Assembly: GCA_016297405.1 (NCBI GenBank)
Contig: JAEDGP010000011.1
Location: 1 to 40,779 of the forward strand
DNA: 40,779 bases
Reading direction: 5' to 3'
Source: Treponema sp.
GTDB lineage: Bacteria; Spirochaetota; Spirochaetia; Treponematales; Treponemataceae
Part shown: positions 1 to 8,055 of the stretch, piece by piece
How positions within the stretch are numbered: position 1 is the stretch's first letter
Layout: every line of letters begins with the position of its first letter
Made by a program: the position numbers and the translations under genes
Notes under the pieces: generated by a model
What the model was told of the DNA's origin: nothing
What the model saw: only the letters and a program-made list of their open reading frames with translations
Databases searched by the model: none

Positions 1-119
1 CCACCACATTTAGTGTAGCAGTCATTTCGAAGGGTGGTTCCTGAGCCCTTCGACAGGCTCAGGAACCACCTGTCGAAGGGCTCAATGAGCGCTACACTCA
101 TTACTTTTGGGACAGCCCC
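1..119. repeat. Palindromic intergenic repeat, copy 1 (MITE/REP-like)
   Basis: This stretch downstream of dnaK contains a perfect 15-bp inverted repeat (33-47 and 56-70) around an 8-base loop, built from the TTCGACAGGCTCA motif. It is flanked by a GTGTAGC/GCTACAC inverted repeat and ends in GGGACAGCCCC. Its reverse complement matches the element at 7341-7484 over almost the whole length, with the same outer sequences, so it is a discrete mobile or repeated unit and not a simple terminator. It may also serve as the dnaK terminator. The GGGGCTGTCCC end resembles insertion-sequence terminal repeats, but no transposase is present. Confidence 0.75.
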
Positions 120-127
120 AAACTATT

Positions 128-2080
128 TTATTTGTCATCCTGTACTTCGAAGTCAACATCGTCAGCAGTGCCTTTGTTGAACTTTGAAGAATCAGAAGAA
201 CCTGCACTTGCACCAGCATCTGAGCCTGCAGCGCCAGCATCTGCTCCCGGCTGTGCACCAGATGCACCCTGAGCCTTGTACATTTCTTCAGCCATCTTGT
301 ATGATGCCTGCTTCAAAGCTTCTGTCTTAGCCTTAATTTCTTCTGTATTATTGCTTTCAAGAGCCTTCTTAAGTTCTGCTACAGCATCTTCGATCTTCTG
401 CTTGTCAGCATCAGAAATCTTGTCGCCCATTTCCTTAAGAGTTTTTTCTGTCTGGTATACGAAAGATTCACCTTCGTTCTTAGCATCAACTGCTTCACGC
501 TGCTTCTTGTCTGCTTCTGCATTAGCTTCAGCATCCTTTACCATCTTTTCGATTTCAGCATCGCTCAAACCTGAAGAAGATGTAATCTGAATGTGCTGTT
601 CCTTACCTGTTCCAAGATCTTTAGCAGAAACATGAACAATACCGTTTGCATCGATATCAAATGTTACTTCAATCTGTGGAACTCCACGAGGAGCTGGAGG
701 AATACCTACAAGGTCAAAGTTACCAAGTGTACGGTTCTGAGCTGCCATTTCGCGCTCACCCTGAAGTACATGGATAGAAACTGCTGTCTGACCGTCAGCT
801 GCAGTAGAGAATACCTGACTCTTCTTTGTAGGAATTGTTGTATTGCGGGCGATGAGCTTAGTCATTACACCACCCATTGTTTCAATACCAAGTGAAAGTG
901 GAGTTACATCCAAAAGGAGAACGTCTTTTACATCACCTTTAAGAACTCCACCCTGTACAGCTGCACCAATTGCAACAGCTTCATCTGGGTTTACAGCCTT
1001 AGAACCTTCTTTTCCGAAAATTGACTTAACAACTTCCTGAACTTTTGGCATACGAGAAGAACCACCAACAAGAAGAACTTCATCAATCTTGTCTGTAGAA
1101 AGTTTTGCATCAGCAAGAGCTTTGCGGCATGGTTCCTTTGTTCTTTCGAACAAATCTTCTGTCATTTGTTCAAACTGAGCACGTGTAAGTGTCTTCTGAA
1201 GATGCTTTGGACCTGTTGCATCAGCAGTAATAAATGGAAGGTTGATATCTGTTGAAGTCTGTGAAGAAAGCTGAATTTTAGCGTTTTCTGCAGCTTCACG
1301 AAGACGCTGCATAGCCATAGCATCACCAGAAAGATCAATACCTGAATCGTTCTTAAATTCCTTAAGCAACCAGTTGATGATTGCACGATCCCAGTCATCA
1401 CCACCAAGGTGTGTATCACCGTTTGTAGAAATTACTTCAAATACACCATCAGCCAATGTAAGGATGGAAATATCGAATGTACCACCACCAAGGTCATAAA
1501 CAGCGATTGTATGTTCCTTGTCCTGATCCTGCTTGAAACCAAAAGCCAAAGCAGCAGCAGTTGGTTCGTTGATGATACGTTTTACATCAAGACCAGCGAT
1601 TTTTCCGGCATCTTTTGTGGCCTGACGCTGAGCATCGTTGAAGTAAGCAGGAACTGTAATAACAGCTTCTGTTACTGTTTCCCCAAGGTAGTCTTCAGCT
1701 GTTTTCTTCATCTTCTGAAGAACGAAAGCAGAAATTTCCTGTGGAGAATATTTTTTTGTTTCGCCATTCTGTGTGATTTCTATGCGACAGTCAGAGCCAT
1801 TATCAATTACTTTATATGGAAGTTTTGTTGCTTCGCCCTGAAGTTCTCCGAATTTGTGACCGATAAGGCGTTTTGCAGAATAAACTGTGTTTTTTGGATT
1901 TGTTACCATCTGGTTCTTAGCTGGCTGACCTACAACACGGTCACCCTTTGCTGTAAAACCTACGATAGATGGAGTTGTACGTCCACCTTCTGAGTTCTGA
2001 ATTACTACTGGTTCACCGTTCTCCATAACGGCAACACAGGAGTTTGTTGTTCCCAAGTCAATACCAATAATCTTTGACAT
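128..2080 (-). CDS. dnaK: Molecular chaperone DnaK (Hsp70)
   Basis: ATP-dependent cytoplasmic chaperone that binds exposed hydrophobic segments of unfolded proteins, working with GrpE (encoded just upstream) and a J-protein not found in this window. The 650 residues are full length. The N-terminal ATPase begins with the phosphate-binding IGIDLGTTNS motif and contains the VYDLGGGTFD and VLLVGGSSRMP signatures. The substrate-binding domain and helical lid follow, ending in an Ala/Gly/Ser-rich linker and the acidic tail DFEVQDDK. The start is supported by AGAGGAT about 7 bases upstream. It lies 94 bp after grpE, and that gap holds a large palindrome. Confidence 0.98.
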   Translation of the reverse strand: MSKIIGIDLGTTNSCVAVMENGEPVVIQNSEGGRTTPSIVGFTAKGDRVVGQPAKNQMVTNPKNTVYSAKRLIGHKFGELQGEATKLPYKVIDNGSDCRIEITQNGETKKYSPQEISAFVLQKMKKTAEDYLGETVTEAVITVPAYFNDAQRQATKDAGKIAGLDVKRIINEPTAAALAFGFKQDQDKEHTIAVYDLGGGTFDISILTLADGVFEVISTNGDTHLGGDDWDRAIINWLLKEFKNDSGIDLSGDAMAMQRLREAAENAKIQLSSQTSTDINLPFITADATGPKHLQKTLTRAQFEQMTEDLFERTKEPCRKALADAKLSTDKIDEVLLVGGSSRMPKVQEVVKSIFGKEGSKAVNPDEAVAIGAAVQGGVLKGDVKDVLLLDVTPLSLGIETMGGVMTKLIARNTTIPTKKSQVFSTAADGQTAVSIHVLQGEREMAAQNRTLGNFDLVGIPPAPRGVPQIEVTFDIDANGIVHVSAKDLGTGKEQHIQITSSSGLSDAEIEKMVKDAEANAEADKKQREAVDAKNEGESFVYQTEKTLKEMGDKISDADKQKIEDAVAELKKALESNNTEEIKAKTEALKQASYKMAEEMYKAQGASGAQPGADAGAAGSDAGASAGSSDSSKFNKGTADDVDFEVQDDK

Positions 2081-2097
2081 AATTTTATCCTCTATTT

Positions 2098-2165
2098 GGT
2101 GGTTGAGCCTGTCGAAACCACTTTACTGATTTTATTATAAGGTGATTTCAACAGGCTCAATCACC
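2098..2165. repeat. Long palindrome between grpE and dnaK (repeat copy 2)
   Basis: Arms at 2098-2121 and 2141-2165 carry the repeat core TTGAGCCTGT and are inverted copies with only a few mismatches, separated by 19 AT-rich bases. In the grpE-dnaK transcript this would fold into a stem of about 24 bp, ending a few bases before the dnaK Shine-Dalgarno. It belongs to the same repeat family as the elements at 1-119, 7341-7484 and 40732-40779. It has no U-tract on the minus strand, so it is not a standard terminator. Confidence 0.8.
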
Positions 2166-2174
2166 GTAAATTAC

Positions 2175-2756
2175 TTAGTTCTTTGGAACACTCACCATTA
2201 CTTTTGCATGGCGAATGATTTTTCCATTCAATTTGTAGCCTTTGAGATAAACCTGACTCAAAGTTTCCTTTTTTGCCTTTTCATCTTCAACCCGGCCGAT
2301 TGCCTCATGTTCATCAGGATTAAATTCATCCCCTTCCTTACCAAAGCTTGCAAGACCATACTTACTTTCAAGCATACCAACAAGGTTTTTGCTGATCATC
2401 TTAATGCCATCGGTAATGGTTTTTACATCCGTTGCATCCTTTCCTGCATCGATTGTGCGGTCAAAATTATCAAGACTTTCAAGAAGATCACTAAGAAGTG
2501 ATGAATTTGCATAGGCAACAGCTTCATCTTTCTGCTGCTTCATGCGTTTGCGCCAGTTGTCATTTTCTGCAGCTGCATAAAGCGCCTGACTCTTAAGATC
2601 TGCAATTTCCTTTTCAAGGGCAGCAATTTTTTCTTCTGGAGAAATCTGCTTTTCCTCGGTTGTTTCAGAAACTGTATCCGATGCAGATTGTTCAGGTGCA
2701 TCAGCACTTTTTGTTTCTTCTGTCTGATTTTCTTCGTTTTGATTTTCTGTAGACAT
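2175..2756 (-). CDS. grpE: Nucleotide exchange factor GrpE
   Basis: Dimeric cofactor that releases ADP from DnaK. The 193 residues comprise an acidic, Glu/Gln/Ser-rich N-terminal tail (about 1-45), a long coiled-coil helix (about 45-90, starting IAALEKEIADLKSQ), the four-helix region around LLESLDNFDRTID, and the C-terminal beta domain with the family signature around GYKLNGKIIRHAKVMVS. AAGGAA about 8 bases upstream of the ATG supports the start. Order is grpE then dnaK, as is common in spirochaetes. No CIRCE (HrcA) inverted repeat is visible in the 82-bp upstream gap. Confidence 0.97.
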   Translation of the reverse strand: MSTENQNEENQTEETKSADAPEQSASDTVSETTEEKQISPEEKIAALEKEIADLKSQALYAAAENDNWRKRMKQQKDEAVAYANSSLLSDLLESLDNFDRTIDAGKDATDVKTITDGIKMISKNLVGMLESKYGLASFGKEGDEFNPDEHEAIGRVEDEKAKKETLSQVYLKGYKLNGKIIRHAKVMVSVPKN

Positions 2757-2789
2757 GAAAAAAATTCCTTTTTCTTTTTTATCAATAAA

Positions 2790-2819
2790 AAAATACTAAT
2801 TTTTACTATTAAGCGTCAA
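2790..2819 (-). promoter_or_regulatory. Candidate sigma-70 promoter for grpE-dnaK
   Basis: On the minus strand TTGACG (2814-2819) is followed after 18 bp by TATTTT (2790-2795). This predicts a leader of about 27 nt containing the grpE Shine-Dalgarno. The -35 is close to consensus and the -10 is weak. The short gap before HD-GYP contains no hairpin terminator, so read-through from that gene is also possible. Confidence 0.4.
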
Positions 2820-2838
2820 GAAAAAAAGGAAAAAAAAT

Positions 2839-4101
2839 TCAAATAAGTTCAGCAAGAGGTTTTTTCATTTCTTCATAAACCTGATCTTCGATTTCAAGAA
2901 AAACCTTAACCATTACAGGATCAAAATGCGTACCTGATTCTTTTTCAATAATGTCCATAGCCATTTTGAATGGCATAGCCTTTTTGTAACAACGCTGGGC
3001 AACAAGTGCATCAAAAACATCGGCAATGGCCATAATCCTTGCAGAAACTGGAATTTCATCTTCCACACTTCCGTTAGGGTATCCTTTACCATTCCACCAC
3101 TCATGATGATTCAAAGCTACTTCAGCGGCAATATTGATATATTCGTCATTTTCGTAACCGAAAACCTCACGGATAATGCGTCCTCCTTCAGTTGTGTGCA
3201 ACTTCATTTCTTCAAATTCGTCTTCAGTAAGCTTCCCCTGCTTTTTCAGGATGGAGTCTGAAACAAGAATTTTGCCGATATCGTGGAGAGGAGCCGCTTT
3301 TCCCAGCAGCTGAACAAAACGTTCATTGATCACATCTGGATAAAGCTTTCGCTTTAGAAGATTTTTTGCCAACAGCTCAACATAAGCTCGGGTGCGCTGA
3401 ACATGTTCACCAGTATCAAAATCTCGACTTTCAACAAGATTGGCAATACTGTTTATTGTACGATTCTGCATACCCATAATCTGGGAATTCTGCCGGCGAA
3501 GCTTTTTTGTCTGACGGTCAACTTCAACTTCCAGATTGGTTTCATTGAAATATACAACTATTGCAAAAACCACATTCATGGCAAAAATCACAAGAACAGA
3601 TGCAATTACATTGCCCGCTTTAAGCGCAAACAGATTTGACGGATCAATCGAAGCTGCAGGATTGATATTTGGTCCATAAAGTTCGAAAAAAACAAAAATT
3701 ATGGTACACACAAAACCGATTCCAATTGAAGCTTCTACCTGTTCACGATAAATCAAAAAAGGTAAAAGTCCAATCAAAAGAATTATGTAATGAAACCCCG
3801 AAGAATAACCAAAACAATAAATGCATAAGCTCTGATGAGTCAAAACTTCAATAAAAGCAATGACGAATACCGAGATTGGAATCGCCTTGCATTTCAGAAC
3901 ATAGATGAAGATTCCAGAAAAAAAAGTCACGCTAAAATAATTGTAATAATGCATGAACATGATGCCAAAAGATTTGAAAACAAAAAGGTAGATGACATGA
4001 TATATGACAGCAAACAAAGCTGTAAGCAGCAGAAGGTATTTGGCACGAGTTACAGAGGAATAAAATTTTCTTGAGGCTTTTAATCTATTCAGGAAGCTCA
4101 T
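2839..4101 (-). CDS. Membrane-bound HD-GYP domain protein (putative c-di-GMP phosphodiesterase)
   Basis: The N-terminal half (about residues 20-185) is a set of hydrophobic membrane helices with short loops and no recognisable sensor domain. A basic coiled-coil linker (about 190-215) leads into an HD-GYP domain with EHVQRTRAY, the metal-binding HDIGK (about 273) and HHEWWNGKGYP (about 334-342). HD-GYP proteins hydrolyse cyclic di-GMP (some act on related dinucleotides), here presumably controlled by a membrane-sensed signal. I chose the ATG at 4101 over a TTG two codons upstream. There is no Shine-Dalgarno, and an extended -10 box lies 9 bases upstream, so the transcript may be nearly leaderless. 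Confidence 0.88.
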   Translation of the reverse strand: MSFLNRLKASRKFYSSVTRAKYLLLLTALFAVIYHVIYLFVFKSFGIMFMHYYNYFSVTFFSGIFIYVLKCKAIPISVFVIAFIEVLTHQSLCIYCFGYSSGFHYIILLIGLLPFLIYREQVEASIGIGFVCTIIFVFFELYGPNINPAASIDPSNLFALKAGNVIASVLVIFAMNVVFAIVVYFNETNLEVEVDRQTKKLRRQNSQIMGMQNRTINSIANLVESRDFDTGEHVQRTRAYVELLAKNLLKRKLYPDVINERFVQLLGKAAPLHDIGKILVSDSILKKQGKLTEDEFEEMKLHTTEGGRIIREVFGYENDEYINIAAEVALNHHEWWNGKGYPNGSVEDEIPVSARIMAIADVFDALVAQRCYKKAMPFKMAMDIIEKESGTHFDPVMVKVFLEIEDQVYEEMKKPLAELI

Positions 4102-4110
4102 CAGCAAAGA

Positions 4111-4119
4111 ATTATAACA
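4111..4119 (-). promoter_or_regulatory. Extended -10 promoter close to the HD-GYP start
   Basis: On the minus strand TGT precedes a consensus TATAAT (4111-4116), giving an extended -10 element without a clear -35. Only 9 bases separate it from the ATG at 4101, which predicts a leader of about 2-3 nt. Confidence 0.5.
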
Positions 4120-4153
4120 TAAGTTTCAATAAAAAGAAAAAAAATTACAGAAA

Positions 4154-5119
4154 TTACCAGTCTGGAGAACATCTAATTGACAGTTTTTGATTTGTGACCG
4201 GATGCAAAAATTCCAGCAAAGCAGAATGCAGCATTATTCGCTTATAAGGGTGGCCGCCATAAAGTTCATCCCCCAATATGGGAAGGCCACTAAAGCTCAA
4301 ATGCACACGAATCTGATGGGTTCGCCCCGTAAAAAGATCAGCTTCCACCAAAAAAGAGTGAACTCCATCTACAGCGCGATTTTCCAAAATAGTAAATTGT
4401 GTCCTGGAATAAAGGCCACCCTGATTTTTTGGCACAACACCCCATTTTGCCGCCTGACTTTTTGGAGAAATGCGATTCATTTGCTGTTCAACAGTCCACT
4501 TATAACCCTGGGAAAAGTTTTTTTGCTGCTGCAGGCGGCATTTTTGCGTTCCAGCAGAACACAAAGCAACATAGCGCTTTGTAAAATCATGACTTTCAAA
4601 CATTTTCTGAATGGCAGCATTAACAGACCGCTGTTTTGTAAAAAGGATTGCTCCGCTTGTTTCCCGGTCCAGCCTGTGCATGATTCCTGCATAAGGGGGA
4701 TTCCTTAAGGAAGGGTTTTGAGCCCACAAAAAGCGGACCAAAGCATCATGCAGATTGTCCCGCTTTTCGCCGCCTACAATGGTCTGTTCAGTTGGAAAAA
4801 ATGCCGGCTTATTAACCACAATCAAATACTCATCTTCAAAAAGAATATCTTTTTGAGTCACTTCATATTTTATGTCGTCCGGCTGTTTTTCATAAAGGAA
4901 TTTCTTTTCATCAAAATCTACCGCCACATGGGAAAGTCCTCTAAGCTCAAAGGCCGGCCGGCGCACCTGCACAGAATTTACACTTACTGCACCAGCAACA
5001 ATAAGGCGGCGGATTTTTGAATTGCTGGCAAGAGATGGATTCTCCAGTTTTTCTCTCAAATTCTGGCGCAAAAATTCATCAAGTCGGACTTTATTAATAG
5101 TAGAAAAATTAATTATCAT
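4154..5119 (-). CDS. RluA-family 23S rRNA/tRNA pseudouridine synthase
   Basis: The N-terminal part (about 10-75) resembles an S4 RNA-binding domain (VRLDEFLRQNL, KIRRLIVAGAVSVN). It is followed by an RluA-type pseudouridine synthase catalytic domain with YLIVVNKPAFFPT, the catalytic-Asp motif HRLDRETSG, and TGRTHQIRVHLSF near the C-terminus. It isomerises uridine to pseudouridine in structural RNA; which site (RluC, RluD or another) cannot be decided from sequence alone. The gene starts 6 bp after the stop of the upstream barrel-like protein, so the two are probably co-transcribed. Length (321 aa) is normal for the family. Confidence 0.92.
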   Translation of the reverse strand: MIINFSTINKVRLDEFLRQNLREKLENPSLASNSKIRRLIVAGAVSVNSVQVRRPAFELRGLSHVAVDFDEKKFLYEKQPDDIKYEVTQKDILFEDEYLIVVNKPAFFPTEQTIVGGEKRDNLHDALVRFLWAQNPSLRNPPYAGIMHRLDRETSGAILFTKQRSVNAAIQKMFESHDFTKRYVALCSAGTQKCRLQQQKNFSQGYKWTVEQQMNRISPKSQAAKWGVVPKNQGGLYSRTQFTILENRAVDGVHSFLVEADLFTGRTHQIRVHLSFSGLPILGDELYGGHPYKRIMLHSALLEFLHPVTNQKLSIRCSPDW

Positions 5120-5125
5120 AATATC

Positions 5126-6112
5126 TTACTGCAGGCAGCGAAAATCCACTTCGCCATATTCATTCAGAAAAACATTTACAGCGCATTTTTCCATGCATAC
5201 ATCTTTTTCAAATGCCACAAGATTCATGCTTTCTGGACCAAGCAAATCTTCAGGATCATATTGCGTCATGACAGTAGATTGGGTTCCATCAGAAATAAGG
5301 CGCGAAAAAGCTCCATTGAGCTGCACGATGTCTGTTACCAAAGGCAGAAGATTAGGCGTGTGCTTTTCTTCTAGTTTCATTGTAAGGAATATCAGCTGCA
5401 TCTTTTCGATTTCTTCATGCTTCACGTTTTCTGGAGCAAACCCTGACTTGTAATCACAATTGTTGACTTTCTGCCACTCGGAAAAATCGGCAAAAAAACT
5501 AGATGCAGTGATTTTCAATGCTGCAAGCACAGAAACAAACCAGGGCACTGCACGGCCAGCTGAATAAAAGGTTCTGCATGCAAATGCAAGATTTCTGGCA
5601 TAGCGAATATCCTGACCTGAAAAAATTCCGGTTACCTTGGCAAGTGCGCTTTCATCTGAATTTTCGGTTTGAGGAAAATCAATATGATTTGGATATTGAG
5701 CAACCGCAAAATCAATGCGGTCTTTAAAAAGCTTAAGCGTATCTTTTAGAGTATCAGCATAGTAAAGCTGCACCCCAAACACCAGGCCTGCGTTATTCAA
5801 AAGTGCGCACTTTTTGCTTAACAGCTTTTTGTCAAAACCTTTTTCAGATGCCTTAAAATCAAGCTCAAGGGAACAATTGATATTCTGAGCTGCCTGACAC
5901 AACTGATTATCGATAATTTTCGGATTGATTTTTACAGACACAAACAAATCAGGCGCAACCGACTGAACTTTAGAGAAAAATCGGAGAACACGTCCTTTAT
6001 CACAGGCCAGCGAATTATCATGAACAGAAAGTTCCGTAATACCTTTGCTCAGGCACTGTTCAAGTGAATTTTCGATTTCGGAAATTTTAAACTCAAATAC
6101 TTTATCGTTCAC
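5126..6112 (-). CDS. Unrecognised conserved-looking protein, radical-SAM-like barrel without the FeS cysteines
   Basis: I do not recognise a named family. The protein (328 aa from GTG at 6112) is soluble, with no signal peptide or membrane helix. The N-terminal part reads like the middle of a radical-SAM or TIM-barrel protein (GITELSVHDNSL, then a helix, then LFVSVKINPKIID, and later alternating strands), but the CX3CX2C cluster that should precede it is absent. The C-terminus contains CMEKC and a final FRCLQ. The TTG at 6118 is an alternative start, but a consensus TATAAT ends 7 bases before the GTG, so the GTG is more likely, as a leaderless start. It is probably in an operon with the pseudouridine synthase. 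Confidence 0.6.
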   Translation of the reverse strand: MNDKVFEFKISEIENSLEQCLSKGITELSVHDNSLACDKGRVLRFFSKVQSVAPDLFVSVKINPKIIDNQLCQAAQNINCSLELDFKASEKGFDKKLLSKKCALLNNAGLVFGVQLYYADTLKDTLKLFKDRIDFAVAQYPNHIDFPQTENSDESALAKVTGIFSGQDIRYARNLAFACRTFYSAGRAVPWFVSVLAALKITASSFFADFSEWQKVNNCDYKSGFAPENVKHEEIEKMQLIFLTMKLEEKHTPNLLPLVTDIVQLNGAFSRLISDGTQSTVMTQYDPEDLLGPESMNLVAFEKDVCMEKCAVNVFLNEYGEVDFRCLQ

Positions 6113-6119
6113 ACTCAAA

Positions 6120-6147
6120 ATTATACAGAAAAATCAAAGTTGAGCAA
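6120..6147 (-). promoter_or_regulatory. Promoter of the 5126-6112 gene (leaderless type)
   Basis: On the minus strand TTGCTC (6142-6147), 16 bp, then consensus TATAAT (6120-6125). Seven bases separate the -10 from GTG at 6112, so transcription should start at or next to the start codon. Confidence 0.55.
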
Positions 6148-6150
6148 TTG

Positions 6151-6199
6151 AAAAAAAACCTTTGAAAGTCAGCGTTTCCCTGATTTCCAAAGGTTTTTT
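6151..6199 (-). terminator. Intrinsic terminator after asnA
   Basis: ACCTTTG and CAAAGGT arms, extended by A/T tracts, close a loop of roughly 20 bases, with a U-run on both strands. It lies between the asnA stop and the promoter of the next gene. Confidence 0.75.
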
Positions 6200-6239
6200 G
6201 TTTTTAACGAAAATTAACCTGTTATTTTACAGTTTTATG

Positions 6240-7271
6240 CTACAGAATCTGGATTCCATTCTTATCACATTCTGCAAGCATTTCTTCTGGCCAGGCACTG
6301 ACCTGAGTTTCGCCAATATGAGCTTTGCGAAGAAGGAACATGCACAAACGGCTTTGCCCGATACCACCACCAAGTGTATATGCAAATTTTCCTTCAAGAA
6401 GAGCCTTGTGGAATGGAAGCTTTGAGCGTTCTTCACATCCGCGCTCTTTCAACTGAGCAGCAAGAGATTCTGGGCTTACACGAATACCCATTGAAGAAAG
6501 TTCAAAAGCCCGCTCAAGAACCGGATTCCAAACAATGATATCACCGTTCAATCCAACATGACCATCACCTGCATCACTAATCCAATCATCATAGTCAGGA
6601 GCGCGTCCATCATGAATCGTACCATCAGGAAGCTTTCCGCCAATACCTGCAATGAATACTGCACCATATTTTTTTGCAACTTCATTTTCTCTTTCTTTTG
6701 GAGAAAGATTCGGATACTGACGCATCAAATCATCTGAATAGATAAGCTTGATATCATCTGGAAGAATAGGTTCCATCATGGAATATCTGTCATAAAGGAA
6801 GAATTCTGTGCGTTTGATACAGCGATAAACTTTCTTTACAATTTCAAAAAGATAGAATACTGTGCGATCCATTTCTGAAATACACATTTCCCAGTCCCAC
6901 TGATCAACATAAAGGGAGTGGATTTCGTCCAGAACTTCATCAGGGCGAATTGCATTCATATCTGTATAAATTCCAAAACCTGGCTTAAGACCAAGCTCAG
7001 TAACTTTGGTACGCTTCCATTTGGCAAGAGACTGAACGATTTCCATTTTTGTGCCGTTCATTCCCGATACATTAAACGAGACAGGCTTTTCTACACCATT
7101 CAAATCATCATTCAAACCGACTCCAGCACGAACAAAAAGTGGTGCTGTAACACGAGTAAGATTTAACTCAGTGGAAAGCTGAAGCTGAAAAAAGTCTTTA
7201 ATGGCGACAATAGCATGCTCAGTTTCTTTCACACCAAGCATTGATTTATAGTTTTTTGGCAAATTTGACAT
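6240..7271 (-). CDS. asnA: Aspartate-ammonia ligase AsnA
   Basis: Ammonia-dependent, AMP-forming asparagine synthetase related to class II aminoacyl-tRNA synthetases. At 343 aa it is about the usual length. Recognisable AsnA segments include RVTAPLFVRAGVGLNDDLNG near residue 40, VEKPVSFNV, the KWKRTKVTELGLKPGFGIYTDM region, DQWDWEMCI, and the C-terminal LGGGIGQSRLCMFLLRKAHIGE. It supplies asparagine from free ammonia. The gene has its own promoter (TTGAAA, 17 bp, TAAAAT) and is followed by a terminator, so it is monocistronic. The ATG lies only 9 bases from the -10 box. Confidence 0.96.
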   Translation of the reverse strand: MSNLPKNYKSMLGVKETEHAIVAIKDFFQLQLSTELNLTRVTAPLFVRAGVGLNDDLNGVEKPVSFNVSGMNGTKMEIVQSLAKWKRTKVTELGLKPGFGIYTDMNAIRPDEVLDEIHSLYVDQWDWEMCISEMDRTVFYLFEIVKKVYRCIKRTEFFLYDRYSMMEPILPDDIKLIYSDDLMRQYPNLSPKERENEVAKKYGAVFIAGIGGKLPDGTIHDGRAPDYDDWISDAGDGHVGLNGDIIVWNPVLERAFELSSMGIRVSPESLAAQLKERGCEERSKLPFHKALLEGKFAYTLGGGIGQSRLCMFLLRKAHIGETQVSAWPEEMLAECDKNGIQIL

Positions 7272-7280
7272 AATGCCTTA

Positions 7281-7309
7281 ATTTTACAACTATGCAATTT
7301 TTTTTTCAA
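7281..7309 (-). promoter_or_regulatory. asnA promoter
   Basis: On the minus strand TTGAAA (7304-7309), exact 17-bp spacer, TAAAAT (7281-7286). The predicted start site is about 2-3 nt before the ATG, so the AAGG next to the ATG would lie at or upstream of +1 and could hardly serve as a ribosome site. Confidence 0.55.
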
Positions 7310-7340
7310 TTTATTTCAATCTCTGGGAATCAAAAAAAGT

Positions 7341-7484
7341 GTCTGTCCCCAAAATAATGAGTGTAGTGCTCATTGAGCCCTTCGACAGGCTCAGGAACCA
7401 CCCTTCGACAGGCTCAGGAACCACTCGTCAAAATGACTGCTACACTGAATGTGGTGGTTTCGATAAACTCAACCACCGTAATGC
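7341..7484. repeat. Palindromic intergenic repeat, copy 3 (longest copy)
   Basis: Between apt and asnA. From the left it holds a GTCTGTCCCC end, AATGAGTGTAGTGCTCATT, two tandem copies of CCCTTCGACAGGCTCAGGAACCA, then AATGACTGCTACAC, GTGGTGGTTTCG and CAACCACCGTAATGCA. The order matches copy 1 in reverse complement, with an extra right-hand arm shared with the partial copy at the window end. Internal GTGTAG/CTACAC repeats make the core an imperfect palindrome. It may provide the apt terminator. No coding potential is seen. Confidence 0.75.
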
Positions 7485-7488
7485 AAAT

Positions 7489-8016
7489 TTATTTTCCTGA
7501 ATAATTGATGAGAGTTGTAATTGTCGCTCCATCAAGGACAGTCTTGTAATTAAGCTCAGGAAGTCCAATCACTCCAAAGAAATCAGAAACATTTGCGCCG
7601 CCCTGCTCCAGAACATTTTTCGCAGCAGCCAAAGTTCCGCCTGTTGCTATCAAATCATCTACAATCAGGTAATTCTTTCCGCTCTGAATATCATCTTTAT
7701 GAGCTTCGATTTCTGCAGTTCCATATTCCAGCGAATATTTGCATGAATAAGTACTTCCAGGAAGCTTTCCTTTTTTTCTGATAAGAATCATTGGAATGCC
7801 AAGTCTTTGTGCAAAAGGGGCTGCAAACAGGAAGCCTCTGGATTCAACAGCGGCAACTGCATCAATTTTTTTATCTTTATAGATTTCCACCATTTTATCG
7901 ATGCAAAACTTAAAAGCCTGAGTATTCGTAAAAATACTGGTTATATCGTAAAAAAGAATTCCCGGTTTTGGAAAATCCGGCACCTTGCGGATAGCTGCAT
8001 CAAGATCAAAAGACAT
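7489..8016 (-). CDS. apt: Adenine phosphoribosyltransferase
   Basis: Salvages adenine to AMP using PRPP in the cytoplasm. At 175 aa it is full length. It shows the N-terminal IRKVPDFPKPGILFYDIT typical of Apt, the AVESRGFLFAAP loop, and the PRPP-binding motif YLIVDDLIATGGT with its two acidic residues. A strong Shine-Dalgarno (GGAGG, 5 bases before ATG) supports the start. It follows tyrA by 39 bp and is the last gene of the thiC/tsaD/OMP/tyrA/apt run; a repeat element follows it. Confidence 0.97.
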   Translation of the reverse strand: MSFDLDAAIRKVPDFPKPGILFYDITSIFTNTQAFKFCIDKMVEIYKDKKIDAVAAVESRGFLFAAPFAQRLGIPMILIRKKGKLPGSTYSCKYSLEYGTAEIEAHKDDIQSGKNYLIVDDLIATGGTLAAAKNVLEQGGANVSDFFGVIGLPELNYKTVLDGATITTLINYSGK

Positions 8017-8055
8017 TCATTCCTCCAAAAGACATGCTCAATGGCAATCTTCTTA

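Noticed and set aside
1409..1993. A 194-codon open frame on the plus strand
   Set aside because: It is the antisense shadow of dnaK, with low-complexity Cys/Phe-rich translation and no ribosome site.
2757..2838. CIRCE element before grpE
   Set aside because: No TTAGCACTC-N9-GAGTGCTAA inverted repeat or a close variant is present.
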